Origin: Drosophila persimilis
Taxonomy: Eukaryota; Arthropoda; Insecta; Diptera; Drosophilidae
Direction: 5' to 3'
NCBI RefSeq assembly: GCF_003286085.1
Contig: NW_020825706.1
Span: 2,790,001 to 2,854,000 of the forward strand
Length of the DNA: 64,000 nucleotides
Shown: positions 10,356 through 22,436 of the stretch, in pieces
Numbering within the stretch: the stretch's first letter is position 1
How the letters are laid out: each line of letters begins with the position of its first letter
Notes under the pieces: model-generated
What the model saw: only the letters and a program-made list of their open reading frames with translations
The model's database searches: none
Told to the model about the DNA's origin: nothing
Program-made: the position numbers and the translations under genes

Positions 10356-10899
10356 AGTTATATATGTAGGATATATAACCAAACATACTTATTTGGTAAT
10401 ACTATAACTTTTGTTCGAAAAAATACTAGATAAATACCAGAAAATACCAAAAAAAATATTTAATAATGCTAGAAATAATTCCAGAAAATTCTAAAAATAA
10501 TACTAAAAATAAATACTACTATCAAAATATTTGAAAAATAAAAGTTAAATATCCCAAAAAAAATGAAAAAAAATGAAAAAAAAAAAATGTCTAGAAAACC
10601 TCCCTCTTATCAGAAGGCTCTCTTTGAGCTTTTGCAGCTCCCCCTCTCTCTCCCTCTCTCTCTCTCTACCAAGTGACGTAGGAATCGCATTGCAAATCGT
10701 AATCGTAAACGGTTATGCCGCGATAAGATACGATATGTAAGGCGCCGGACAGCAGCACAGCACACACGCACCTGAAGGGGAACGGAACCTCCCGCCAGTT
10801 GCTGCAGAACGTCCGAAGCGTTTGGACCGGACCCACGTAGACATCCATTCCGGAGAGAGCAGGGCGCTTATCAGCGGAGTGGGGAGATATTTATTTATT
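10356..10899. other. Upstream region of paralog 3, with A-rich tract and CT microsatellite
   Basis: 10,400-10,590 is A-rich low complexity resembling the spacer at 4.9-5.5 kb. 10,640-10,668 is a CT/CCCTCT tract. No clear TATA box is found at a sensible distance from the ATG at 10,900; GCCAGTTGC at 10,794-10,802 is initiator-like and would give a ~100-nt leader. No ORF of interest. Confidence 0.45.
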
Positions 10900-12699
10900 A
10901 TGGAGCGCTCGAGCACGCAATTCGATAAATACACGAAAATATGGAGTGGACCGAGGCCGCAGAGCTTCTTCGATGCGGATTGTTCGATTGGTAAAATACT
11001 GTTTGCGTTTATGCGAAATCATCCGTCGAATTTGTGCCAGGTAAAAAGTCTCTCTCTTTGCCTTATGAGAACTCCCCTAACTATTCCCTATACAGATCTC
11101 CGATACAGAAGGCACTGCCCTGACCAATGGAGAGGCCATCACCTTTGCCATTCGGATCGCCCAGCAGCTGAAGGCCCTGGGCCTCAAGCAGGACGATGTG
11201 GTGGGCATTGCCGGCACAAATACCACGTATCTGATGCCTGTGGTCCTGGGCTGCCTGCTGAATGGCACGCCCTTTCATGCGGTGAGTCCTTGGCACGACG
11301 AGGACACTCTGAAGCACTTGTTCTCCATCACGCGACCGAGAATCATCTTCTGCGATGGTCTCGTGTATCCGCGGATCAGCATCATTTCGAGGATGTTCAA
11401 GAGTCATGTCTACACGCTGAAAGATCACCGTCTGGGCATCCCGCGAGTGGAGGATCTGCTGGAACCCACCAAAGCAGAGCTTTATTATGTGTGAGGAGAA
11501 AAACAAACCCTTTGCTTTTGCATTTCAAAGATACAGTATCTTTTGCTTGCAGCCCCGAACCTCTCCTCTTGGGCGGCGATCAGACGGTGGCCATACTGTG
11601 CACCTCGGGCACCACAGGACTCCCCAAGGCCGTGACAATAACCAATGCGGCTTGTCTTTTTGATTTTGGGTAGGATCTATGGCTAATTCCTGGATAAATC
11701 CCCGTCTAATACTTCCTCCCTTTCCTCTTAAGCTTCGTCACGGGCCAGGACGTTCTGCTGTCTTTCAGCACGATCGATTGGTCCGCCGGCATGTTCCAGA
11801 TGCTCTTCAGTGCCTGCCATGGCTCGACGCGCATCATCACGGATCGCGCCTACACGCCCGAATATCTCCTGCAATTGGTCGAAAAGTACAAGGTCACGCT
11901 CCTCACACTGGTGCCCCAGCAGGTGGCGTCTCTCATCAAGGCCCCAACGCTGAGCAAACAGCGACTGGCGACCATTCGATTCATCAGCATTGGCGGCGGC
12001 AGTTGCTATGTGGCGAATGTTCTTAAGATGCAGGAGTATCTCCTCAATGGACAGATTTCGTATGGCTATGCTCTCACCGAAACCGGGGGCGTTTCGGCCA
12101 ACATGGGCGTGTCAAAGCCCTCATCTGTGGGCAGAATTGTCCCAGGCGTGAGGGTGAAGATACTGGACGATGCCGGCCGCAGTTTGGGGCACGGCGAAAC
12201 CGGTGAGATCCTCCTGCACAATGGCAAGCAGTGGAACGGCTACTACGGCAACCCCAACGAATCGAAGCGGATCCAGGACTATCAGGGCTGGTTCCACACC
12301 GGCGACATGGGCTACTTCGACGATGAGAACTACCTGCACATCGTGGAGCGCAAGAACGAGATGCTACGCTTCCATGGGGCCCAGTACTGCCCCCACGAGC
12401 TGGAGCAGGTGATTGCCGAGCTGCCGGACGTGATCGAGGCCTGTGTTTTCGGCCTGTGGAACGATGTGGATGGCGATCCAGCGGCCGCAGCTGTCGTCAA
12501 GATCCCCGGCAGTCGATTGACTGAAATGGACATTGTCGAGTATGTGGCCAAGCGTCTGGTGGTCACCCACAAGCAGCTTCACTGTGGCGTCTTCTTCCTC
12601 CCGGAACTCCCAAAGACGGGCAGTGGCAAGGTGCTGCGGCAGCAGGCACGCGATCAGGCTCTGGGGAAAAAGTGGTCCGACTATGGCAATGGCCACTAA
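10900..12699 (+). CDS. Acyl-CoA synthetase / luciferase-like AMP-dependent ligase, paralog 3 (539 aa, 4 exons)
   Basis: Exons are 10,900-11,040, 11,096-11,490, 11,553-11,669 and 11,733-12,699; introns are 55, 62 and 63 nt, all GT..AG. Intron 1 (phase 0, after Gln47) matches paralog 2; intron 2 (within Val179) is unique here; intron 3 (within Gly218, phase 2) matches the shared intron. Motifs are TSGTTGLPK (196-204), YALTETGG (330-337), GWFHTGD (403-409) and a GSGK catalytic lysine (Lys517). The hinge reads ERKNEMLRFHG, so the near-invariant K-D is replaced by N-E; the Asp to Glu change at the hinge could alter the half-reaction switch or specificity. Ends ..YGNGH, no peroxisomal SKL. The ATG at 10,900 is the first in its open frame. 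AATAAA at about 12,789-12,794 is a likely polyadenylation signal, ~90 nt after the stop. Expected to be an active CoA ligase of unknown substrate. Confidence 0.92.
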
Positions 12700-13729
12700 A
12701 TCCCTGCAACTAGCTTTAGAGGTTCTTTTAGGCTTAAACGATGACTCACACAGTCAGTATTCCACGCGGGCAAAAGATACAACAACAAAATAAATTCCAA
12801 ACAAAAAAAAAAGAAGGAAACATTTTTGATATCATTTTTTTGGCGGCTTATCTATTGATGATTACGCGGGCCCGGCAGGTGCGATTGTTGCGGTGCGATT
12901 GAATGATTGAATGATGGCCAAGGGGCATGGCAGGGCAGGGCAGTAGGGTGCAAAGTATTCCAAGGGAACCGCACACATGTTAGAGGTCAATCAAATGCTT
13001 CAGATAAGAGGGAAAAATGTTGTAAGGGAAGTATCTACACGAATGCCAATTAAGATTATCGATTGAGTCACAAAACTAATGAAAATTCATGCTGTGCAGG
13101 TCTAAGGCATAAAAGATTACAGATCTTCTAAGAGTGTTAAGAGTGTTTCCAAAGAGCGAATATTATATGCCCCCAAAAAGACTCTACTCTCTAGATTGCA
13201 ATTAAAGATTATAAATCATTATCTATGAAGTGAAAGTTCAATAAGAAATGATAAGAAATAAGAAAGGAACCCACCAGCGGTTCAGGCTATAATCTATAAA
13301 AATACGCAATGTATATGCTAAAATAGAGCAATATAAATGTTGCACATAGAATAATTAATGTAATAAAATATATAATATAAAGGTAGTACAAATAGAATAC
13401 TGTGTTTAAAGCAAATGAAATCTAAGATGATGAAAGAATTGATCAGCTTTCGTTATGGAAAACAAAACTTTCGCTTAGTAGTTTTCAAATTCTAGCCTTC
13501 GGGTCAGCGGACTTTCTTTTCGATCAGTTCTCAACATTCAAGACAGCAATAAACAATGATTTCTAAACCACGCTTTGGTTTCAGCATCAGGATTTTTTTT
13601 AAGGGATAATATAGAATATCAAACATATAGAATATGGTAAAATTATAAAAAACCATAGCTCTCACTCACCTTTTCTTTTCTTCAATTCATTTTGCTCCAT
13701 TCATTAAGTTTTTAAATTTTTCCATCATA
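12700..13729. other. Intergenic sequence after paralog 3
   Basis: After the probable polyadenylation site near 12.80 kb the sequence is AT-rich and without coding character. I recognise no RNA gene or element here. Confidence 0.4.
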
Positions 13730-14480
13730 ACCAGTTCAAAAGCCCCGATTTATTTAGTTCGAACAGTTTTAAAGCCATCTGTGTATGCAGTTTGTATACT
13801 CGCCATTATTTATGGAGATTGAGCTCTCCTACAGTTTTGGAGTAACTGATGCTAAACACTTTGAAAGAAATTGTGGTTTTCACACAAATACTTTGACAGC
13901 CACTGAAGCCTAAACACTTTGACAGCCATCGATTTTTCAGATATAGTTTTAAAGCTATTGATTAGTACTCTTTGAAAGCCATTGAGGTTTTATCACAAAC
14001 ACTTTGACAGCAACTGACGCCCAAAACACTTTCACAAAACACTTTATTTTTCCATAAGTACAGTTTTAGAACCATTAACCACTTTGACAGCCATTGATTT
14101 TTACCCAATAGACACTTTGAAAACCATTGAGGTCTAAAAACCATTAAACACGCAAAAAAAGAGAACAAAATTAAATACGGCAAAGAAAACACTTAAGTGT
14201 ATTCAAACAACACAAATAGCTTTGACAGCCACTGAAATTTCTCTCTCTCTCTCTATCTCTCATACAGTTTTAGGGACACTGAAGATTCAGTCCACAGATG
14301 TCCACGTTTTAAAGTCACTCTAAACACAGTTCTAAACACTTTTAGAACCATTGTTATTTTCTCACAAACACTTTGACAGAGATCGAGACCCAAACACTTT
14401 GACAGCCATTGATTTTTTCCATATAGACAGTTTTAAGGCCATTGATTGACATACAAACACTTTGAAAACCATTAAACAAG
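13730..14480. repeat. Degenerate tandem array of CACTTTGACAGCCATTGA-type units
   Basis: At least a dozen diverged copies of CACTTTGACAGCCATTGA or TTTTAAAGCCATTGA occur at spacings of about 30-60 bp (for example near 13,860, 13,893, 13,915, 13,970, 14,000, 14,080, 14,110, 14,217, 14,368 and 14,393). Larger composite units recur: TTTGACAGCCATTGATTTTT followed by an ATATAG-ACAGTTTTAA segment is seen near 13,920 and again near 14,398. No ORF or known element is recognised. It reads as an old minisatellite or repeatedly duplicated regulatory segment. Confidence 0.7.
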
Positions 14481-15181
14481 CAAAAAAACAGAAGAGAAAC
14501 AAAAAACAAGCACAACACAATTAATTCGCTCTTATTCTGCTGCTCTCTTAATTCTGCCGCCTCCTTCTCTTCCAGATCTTTACGCCGGCTGGCTCTCTGC
14601 TCCCACACACGAATATGAAAAATTTAATTGAGACTCCGCTGGCATATGGGTGCTCCTCACAGCTTATTTCGTACACCTATGGCATATCCACACAGCTTAT
14701 TTCGTAAACATCTGGCATACACCTTCCAGGATCTGCTGTTTATTTGTTAATAATTTAATCATTTTCACTTTCTTTACAATTTTCACATATGTATGTATTA
14801 CACTGCACTAAAACACACTTACACATGGGACTGCTCTGGCATTTATGTGCTCTGGCATAAGCGGGACCTGCGGGTGCGTTTTCATACGCACAAACAAATA
14901 ATTTTCTCCTTCTATTACACTTTTCACTTTTTCCACTGCACTTGCACCCACTTTTTCTGCCTTTTTTTGTGGTTTGGGGATATATTTCTCTGCAAATTCC
15001 ACAAAATCACCATACATTTGCCGGTTTGCACATGATTTATCGCTACGCTCCCGACAGAACGAAAACAGCAAAGGACGCGGATCTGACTTCTGCTGTGAAG
15101 CAAATGAATGCCGCTAAAATGCATTTATTGTTGCTTTGGTATGTGTGTGTGAGAGCAGAGAGCTGATCACGTGATTGCTTA
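14481..15181. other. Intergenic sequence between the array and the inverted-repeat element
   Basis: No gene is seen. A short duplicated phrase (CACAGCTTATTTCGTA with GGCATA nearby) occurs at 14,657 and 14,693. ORFs of up to 87 codons at 14.8-15.1 kb have no recognisable motif. Confidence 0.4.
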
Positions 15182-15942
15182 AGGGCTCGCGCACACTGTA
15201 GCTGAAAGCGGAGCTGAAAACGGAGCTGATAGCTTATTTTTCAGCTCTGAAAAAACAAACACACTGCACCGGTGCAAGTGCGTACATTGCAGCCTGAGCT
15301 GAGCTGAAAGCTGAAAAAGCTCGCTGAAAACAGCTCAGCTTAGTTTGATCGATCAAGCATGTTTGTTTTTTCAGCAAGCTGATTGCTGATTTTGTTCAAG
15401 TGTATTGGTTCATAAGTGATCGAAAATGGGCTGCAAAACATTTTAAAGCGAAATTAAGGTTAACCCAGCGCTGGGGAATAAGCGGGACTATTAAAAATAT
15501 TTGAATAATAGTTTTATTTCTATAATTTCTGGAAGGCGATAAATTGGGCAAAAAAGTTTTATTATTTACCATTACCAATGTAATGTAAAAATGTAATAAT
15601 AATTCGTAAAATAAAAGTAATACGAATACAAACTCAACGGAAATGTGGTTAAAATACACGTAATTAAAAAAAAAAAAAAACGAAGAAAACTTCCATCTGG
15701 CTACTGTACGTGCTGTAAAGTAATAATTCATTAACAATATAATAATAATAATTATAATGATATCTATTGATGCCACTTAAGGAGATAGACAAAGGGAGGC
15801 AGTGGTTTTCAGCTTTCAGCAATCAGATCAGCCGACAATGTACGCACCTGCAAGCTGATTCTGCCTGAGAAAAGCTCTCAGATCAGCTGAGCTTTCAGCT
15901 TTGATTTCAGCTCCGCTTTCAGCTATAGTGTGCGCGAGCCCT
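15182..15942. mobile_element. 761-bp non-autonomous DNA transposon (MITE-like) with long terminal inverted repeats
   Basis: The left end AGGGCTCGCGCACACT at 15,182 is matched exactly by the inverted right end AGTGTGCGCGAGCCCT finishing at 15,942. The match continues about 40 bp with two mismatches (TAGCTGAAAGCGGAGCTGAAA). Subterminal sequence is also inverted in degenerate form: AGCTGAAAGC-type repeats, and GTGCGTACATTG near 15,278 against CAATGTACGCAC near 15,837. The interior is AT-rich with no transposase. The left flank reads TTAA before GGGCTC, but the right flank reads TAAG, so a piggyBac-type TTAA duplication is only suggested and superfamily is unassigned. Confidence 0.82.
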
Positions 15943-18900
15943 AAGTGTTGTTTTATTTGAAAACTTAAAGCTACTTTTCATCTGAAGCTTTTCGCTCTCG
16001 CGGGATTTCTTTTAATCTTCCTCTACTTCTGCTCTTTCTCGCTTGATTTTGTTGCTATTTGTTGCGGCACATGGTTTTGCATTTGTTGTTGTTATTCTCC
16101 GTGCACGGAGAATTCCACGTGCTCGCGCCACATATTTCGATTTTATTTCTGCATTTCTTTTAGTTTACGGTTTATTTTTGCAAGAACTAACTATTTATGG
16201 CCCCAAAAAAACGCAGCCAAGGGTTGCTATTTTTATTTTTCTTCTCTTTTTTGGTATATTATAATTCCTTTTTGTTGTTGAAAAAACACCTGCAAATATT
16301 TGGAATATTCTATTAAACGATCATTTAAAAATGCACTGCTCTTGCGGGGAGTTTCATGGGATTTATTCCAATAGTTGACATTTTGTTGTTAAACTTACAC
16401 TGGATTTCGACGCGGTTCCCAAGCTGTTTTCAAACGTAATTAATAAAGATCGGAATTGTATAATATCCATTTCTCCAGGGTATGTAAAATGTTGCTCAAT
16501 CCGCGGCATGTTGAGGGACAGTGCTGCTCAATACAAATTAATGTTTCAAGCAACATTACACCTAAGTGAGTATGGAATGCGCTTAAGGGACATTGTTGAG
16601 CTTAAAAAGGACACTGTGGCGAGAAAAAGGACATTGTTGCGCTTAAAAATTCCTCCAATGCGAGAGGATTTCCCATAAAAAGCAAATCCCACAGAAATCA
16701 GAGCAATTCTCACCAAACTTGAGCGCCAAAAAGAAACTGTTTGAAAGTGAATGCGCGACAAGGATTTAAATCCACTAGAATAAATGGAGATAGCGAAAAT
16801 TAAAAAAAACCTACGTATGGAATTTAAGCGAATTTAATGAATATGAAGGGAAATGTAGAGGGGAAAGCTTTAGAGAGACAGAATTGAACGATTTTTTGGC
16901 AAAACTTTGAGTTGGACTTTATTTCGAGTGTTTTTCTAAAAGATCTCCACTGCAATCATCAATCCGTGACGAAAATAAACACTTCTGCAGATAAAAACTA
17001 ATTAAAAGAGCCTCCCATTTGTGATTTCCCATAATCTCCCTCTTGAAAGATAACACTAAAGTCTCCAGAAAGATCACCTGAACAGACAAGCAGCTGATGG
17101 AACTGATGTTGGGACCCTCACAAGAGGAAGATATGTGTGGGGGATGGGGGGGAGGGCTTAATGGAAACAAACCCTTTTGCCTTTTGCTTCCAAATAACAT
17201 TATTATGTTGATTGACAGGCGGCCCAGAGGCAGAGAAGAGATTGCACTTTGTACGTGATCTTGTCAGCATTGCAATTGGATACTTTCTGCCCCCAAAGCA
17301 TGGCCCATGCCCCATGCACCATGAGTGACATGTCTGAGTCATGGATCGATGGGTGCGCACACCATTCCCGAAATAAATGTGCAACAATTAAGCGGCCACT
17401 TAGAGAGGGGAAAGAGTATTAATTTGGTCTCGGGGATCAGTGATAATGATCGCACCCCACCCTTCAATCCCTTCTTCTGGGGATGATTGACAGCAGCGAT
17501 ACAATACATCTCCCGGGCTTCTTCTGCTGCCGTTTTATGTTTATTTTCAATGTCAAGTTCAATGAAATACGATATTTCTTATAAATACCATACATTGTGC
17601 GTCTTGGGCATCTGCCGGATGGCTGATCATGTCTCTGTCACAGAAACCTGCTTCGAAATGGTATCCAGGAAGTGCCCAGCCCAGGCCTCGCCAATTGGCA
17701 TTAGTCGAGGTTCTGGCAGGCCACTCAAAGCCGCCTGGCGCCTCATCCGCGACTGCGTTTCTAATTGTCATGCAAATACCAATTATCATTTGTCAGTAAA
17801 CGGCCACTAATTATAATCTCTGTGCGGCGATGTGTGTGTTTGTTGCCCACGCTTTTTTTATGCGATTTTCTTGAATGATTTCTGATTTGTGATCAGATCG
17901 CTGATTAATTCATTAGCCACTGTCGACCAGTTTGTCATGTTACATGGCATACTGCTGGCACTTACTCTGCCACAGAATCTGATAATTGTGGCATTCATTA
18001 ATCGTGTAGAAAATAGACAGAGACAGAGAGAGAGAGAGAGATTTATAATAGTGGCAACTAATTTACGTCTCGCTGAAGGACTGTTTAATTACGATTACAA
18101 TTTGCATATGTCACAGCAAATCATTTGCTCTCCCTCTCACACTCTCTCTCTCTTCCACAACTAATTCCAGCACCTAGACTTATGAATAACCCTTCAAAAA
18201 CCTTGCCCCCAGCGTAAAAAAGTAGTAAGTCATCTGTAACCTTACTTTATGAAGCAGAAAATTGCCGGAAAATGTTTACTTTCGACTATTGAATGCCCTA
18301 TAGATACATTTAGAACGAATTTAAAAGTAAACCACAAAAAAATCACTGAAAAATGTGTACTTTCGCCCATGAAATCGTTTAGGCAATGCCCTGTTGATAA
18401 ATTTTGAAAAAATCGAGCACATTTTGGTTCTTATTTCTATAAGCAAGCTTTAATGTAAAACGAACTTAGTTTGTGCTGAAAATCGACCATAAAGGTAACC
18501 GAGGGGTACTGCTGTATGAGTTTTACCGAATCGGTAGCGTTTTTTTTTGAGAGGACAGACATTATACTGCTTCATGGTCTCGTTAGAACCCTAATTAAGA
18601 AAAGCATTCACTGAAAATAAAGCTAAAACAAGGAAAACACCAACCGTGGGATGCTGCTGCATGACGCGCCATACATGGAAACGAAATGTCTACTCAAAAA
18701 AACCGAAAATATAGAAAATTCACTCAAAGAGAGCCCAAATGTAGTATTTTGTTAAAAATAGTTCAATTATAAACAAACGAAATGAAATATCTAAAACTTA
18801 AGAGAACATTATAAGGAATTTCGACTATAAACTAATGTAGAATTCGTAAAAAATATAATTTAAGTGCACTTTTACTTTCTCAAGGTTTTCCTTCATTCAT

Positions 18901-21648
18901 CCACTACTCATTCCCCACATATGTATACCCCTTTGATACCCTCTTTTAAGTACAAGGCCCTAACAACTTTGACATATTACTGCCTCGAAAGAAGGCCCAG
19001 CTGTATCTGAATGAAGGAGGAGTGGGAGGAGGGCCAGGGAGCTGCCTTCAATAGACGAGGAGCGGGAGCTGCCCAAAATGGAAAGACTGGGGACTGAAGC
19101 GGCAGCAATCCCAAATGAAGGGGCGGTGGTACGTACACACAATTTATGGCGCTTAAATTGCACTCATGCGCATGAGGCGGCAATGGCGAACAAGATCAGA
19201 TCCATCCTCCCTGTCCCTTTGCAGACCCTCCTTCCCTTTTAACCCCTTCGATGGGGCATTGGGAATGGATCGTGCGGCTGCGGCTGCGGCTTAGAGAGCG
19301 GATGTTTGGTGTCAAAACACAGGCAAGGCGGCTTCGATGCATTTTCTATGGAATTCTATACCGGACCGGACCTGGGAGGGATCCTGGGGTCTCGTCCCGT
19401 CCCGTCCCGTACCGTCCCCTGTAATTTATGTGCAACGAAAAACAAGAGAGCAACGCGCGCGACGCGTTCGATTGGGGATCGATTGGGGATCGTGCGGGGC
19501 CATAAAAATACTACAACTTGTGTTTTCTGTTCTGTTGTGTTGTTGGGTGCCTTTATCAATTTGTGTTCAAAGTTTTTTGCCTTCTAAGCACGAAGCAGCG
19601 GGCAGGAGATCATAAAAGTTGCAGCCCCTGAGAGGCCGCTGGAAAAGCGGAAAAAAATTTACATAATTACTGCCTGGCGGGCGCTTTGTGCCCCGAACCG
19701 ACCGAAACGTGTCAAAATGAAAAGTGTTGCATGATTAGCGAGTAAATTATGCCGCCGCGGCATAAATCTAGTCTGGGAAGATAATCAAATAAAATGTGGC
19801 GATCAATAATAAGATGAAGATGCAACCCACGGAGCACCTAGCACAGAGCACAGAGCACACAGGAGGCGGCACAGCGAGCTGGGGTCTAGGCGGAGTCGCC
19901 TCCTTTCGGCTCCAGATCTGGCCACAGATCTGCTCTCCATCGACTGGCGCCTGGAGCGTGCGAATTTCTCGTTTCACCGCCCCGTTGTGGGAGGTGTGAA
20001 GAATGCTCTGAGGAGAGAACCCTGGCCACATGTAGCCCCTCGGCGGTCGGACATGACATATTGTTGTTCGCAGCATAACTTGGTCAACAAGGCAGCGGAG
20101 CCGATCTCTTGAGAGATGATGCCACAAGTTGATGATGCAGATGATGGAGCCTGCGGCTAGATGTAGCAGATGCAGCAAACCGGCTGCTCAACAGAACGAA
20201 CACTGAGCGAAATGGTGGGGAAAAGGAAGGAAAATTACAGGAATCTTTGGGAATGGGGCATTTTTGAAGGATTTTAGATGTATTTTAAGTGGATTTGGCT
20301 TAGGGAATTTCTTTATTTTGGTTCATTAGAGGGATTTTTCATGATTTCTAGGGTGGATTTCTGTATAAAAAAGTATTGAATATGGAAAGAATCTTTGAAA
20401 AAGGGGATCTTCCATAAATTTTTGGGGTATAATAGTTGTATTTAGTTAGTTAACGATCGTTCCATGATGATTAAGGATTCCTTTATTTTTTGAATATTTG
20501 GAGTACTTTAGAGGCATTCAATATATTCCCGATAAGAATTCCTATAATGATTAGAGACTTTTTTTATAGAATTAAAGAATAACTCCTTCAGATTTTGTAT
20601 CTTTGGAGTATTTTTAATACATAATTATTGTTTTTCGATATGGAAATACCTTCCTTATTGCTGGCTTACGACTTCCTTAGCTCTTTCTCCCTTGAAGATC
20701 CCTCTTTTCCTTGCAGTGTCGAACATATTGCAGAGATTGCCGCAATAGATAGGATTCCTTAACACCGTCCTGGTCTTGGGGCCATCGCTGATGTTGTTAA
20801 GAGCAAAGTGTTGTTAGCCAAGGCCCGGCCAACGTATTTGACTTATTTTTCGCTTGTTTTTCTTTCTTTTTACTTTTTTTTTCTTTAGCGGTGGTTTCGT
20901 ATTACCGTTTTTAGAGACCCGGTCAAGGTCTCATCTGCCCCAAAGTGTCTCTTTAGCCATTTCCATTGAGAGACGAGACCATTTCATTGAGCAACCAGTC
21001 TGTGGGTCTGTGAGGAGTCTGTGGCATTCCACAGACAGTAGACTGTGGCCTCTACACTGGCATTGCATTGCATTTCCTGTCGCATGCGCCATATAAATTA
21101 GTTTTCCATGTTCACTTGTCACTTGTATCGCGGGGACCAGACCAGCAGCTTTGAACCCGTTTGCTGGCCCCCGATCATTGCGGGTGTCCATTCCACTTAG
21201 AATCGAAGAAAACCCTTATCACCAGACGACGACGACGAGGCCTAAGAGTCGTCGCTGGCAGAATTTGCAATCAATTTTGGCCAAGAAGCCAACTAATTGC
21301 TTTTACATTTTATTTATTTATAGGGGCCCTGCTCTCCACACGCACCACGAGACCCCAAGCCCCATTGATAGGCGGCCACCATATATAGGTCTTTAGACCC
21401 CCTTCCCCCCACTATAATGATTACGCTAATCAAAGTAACTAACTAGCTAGCTAAATCCACTACCCGCAAACACTTTTACTTGCCTATCGCCAGGTCCATA
21501 AATTAGGGTTTCCTTTAAAGAATCTCCCTTGAAAATTATGCAAATGAAGCAGTGACAAATTATCTTTCGTACAGGAGGGGGAAAGACTGACCAAACATTA
21601 CCTCGACTTTCCGTTCGAATGGCGTTTTCTGCCGCCGGTTCTTCAGGT
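15943..21648. other. Gene-poor intergenic interval
   Basis: About 5.7 kb without a gene I can support. Contents are AT-rich unique sequence, GA/CT runs (18,017-18,040; 18,125-18,153), a CCGTC run at 19,396-19,417 and poly-T tracts. The longest ORFs (up to 136 codons, 19.77-20.18 kb minus) show no domain, and their opposite strands are equally open. Confidence 0.4.
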
Positions 21649-21721
21649 GTTTCCGTAGTGTAGCGGTTATCACGTGTGCTTCACACGCACAAGGTCCCCG
21701 GTTCGAACCCGGGCGGGAACA
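21649..21721 (+). tRNA. tRNA-Val (anticodon CAC), copy 1
   Basis: 73 nt folding into a full cloverleaf. The acceptor stem GTTTCCG pairs with CGGGAAC, the anticodon stem-loop is TGTGC-TTCACAC-GCACA with anticodon CAC, and the T-arm CCCGG-TTCGAAC-CCGGG is perfect. Discriminator is A. No intron. The A box (TAGTGTAGCGG) and B box (GGTTCGAACCC) are intact and a T-run (21,723-21,727) follows as a Pol III terminator. A tRNA-Val-CAC pair is reported near bnl (region 92B) in D. melanogaster, which fits. Confidence 0.97.
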
Positions 21722-22158
21722 ATTTTTATTCATTTTTTTTCCCTCCTTTTCAATGTCAATTCAAGGCTTCACTTGTTTCATTTTACTCCCATTTACATTC
21801 AGTTTTTATAACATTTTAATGAGCCTCGTTTTACGATCATCTCTGGCGTGTGTGCTGGTATTTATAAACATTTTGATATGCAACTGTTTTACGACCTGAA
21901 TGTCAGCGTCACAGGCATGACTTCGGTCTCCGTGCTGTTTTTGTGGGCCCACCCAAAAAGGTGAAGGTTGGTTGTAGGGAAGTAGAAAGTACACACTTAC
22001 ATGTATATCATTTAAACTGCGTATTTGTTTGGAGTATTTTGGAGAAAAATATATATTTTCATTCATAAATACATTGAATTGTTCCATTTCTTCCGCAGAA
22101 ATTGATTTCCTCTTTCTAGCGCATAGACTGTATGTCTTTTGCCACTAAATTATCGTGG

Positions 22159-22231
22159 GTTTCCGTAGTGTAGTGGTTATCACGTGTGCTTCACACGCAC
22201 AAGGTCCCCGGTTCGAACCCGGGCGGGAACA
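22159..22231 (+). tRNA. tRNA-Val (anticodon CAC), copy 2
   Basis: Identical to copy 1 except for one D-loop base (AGTGG instead of AGCGG). It is a complete 73-nt cloverleaf with CAC anticodon, intact A and B boxes and a downstream T-run at about 22,242-22,248. The flanks of the two copies are not similar, so only the tRNA body is conserved, by selection or gene conversion. Confidence 0.97.
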
Positions 22232-22436
22232 ATAGAAAGCTTTTTTTGTTAATTAAATTTTGTCTCTGAATAATATTTTTCCTACATCTAAAATATCCTT
22301 TTCAAATTTGATATACACTGAAGATAATCAATAAAATAAATATACAAAAGCTTTCTGTGCAAAGCTTTTGCCAAATAAAATTCGTCCATAGTTGCAAAAG
22401 CACTCAAGTGGAACCCAAGACACTATGTTTCCATCA

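Noticed and set aside
2927-12699. Luciferase identity for the three ligases
   Set aside because: They are luciferase-like in the broad family sense, but lack the HHG-type motif and a peroxisomal SKL end; acyl-CoA synthetase is the supportable call. D. melanogaster gene symbols were not assigned because I could not tell the orthologs apart with confidence.
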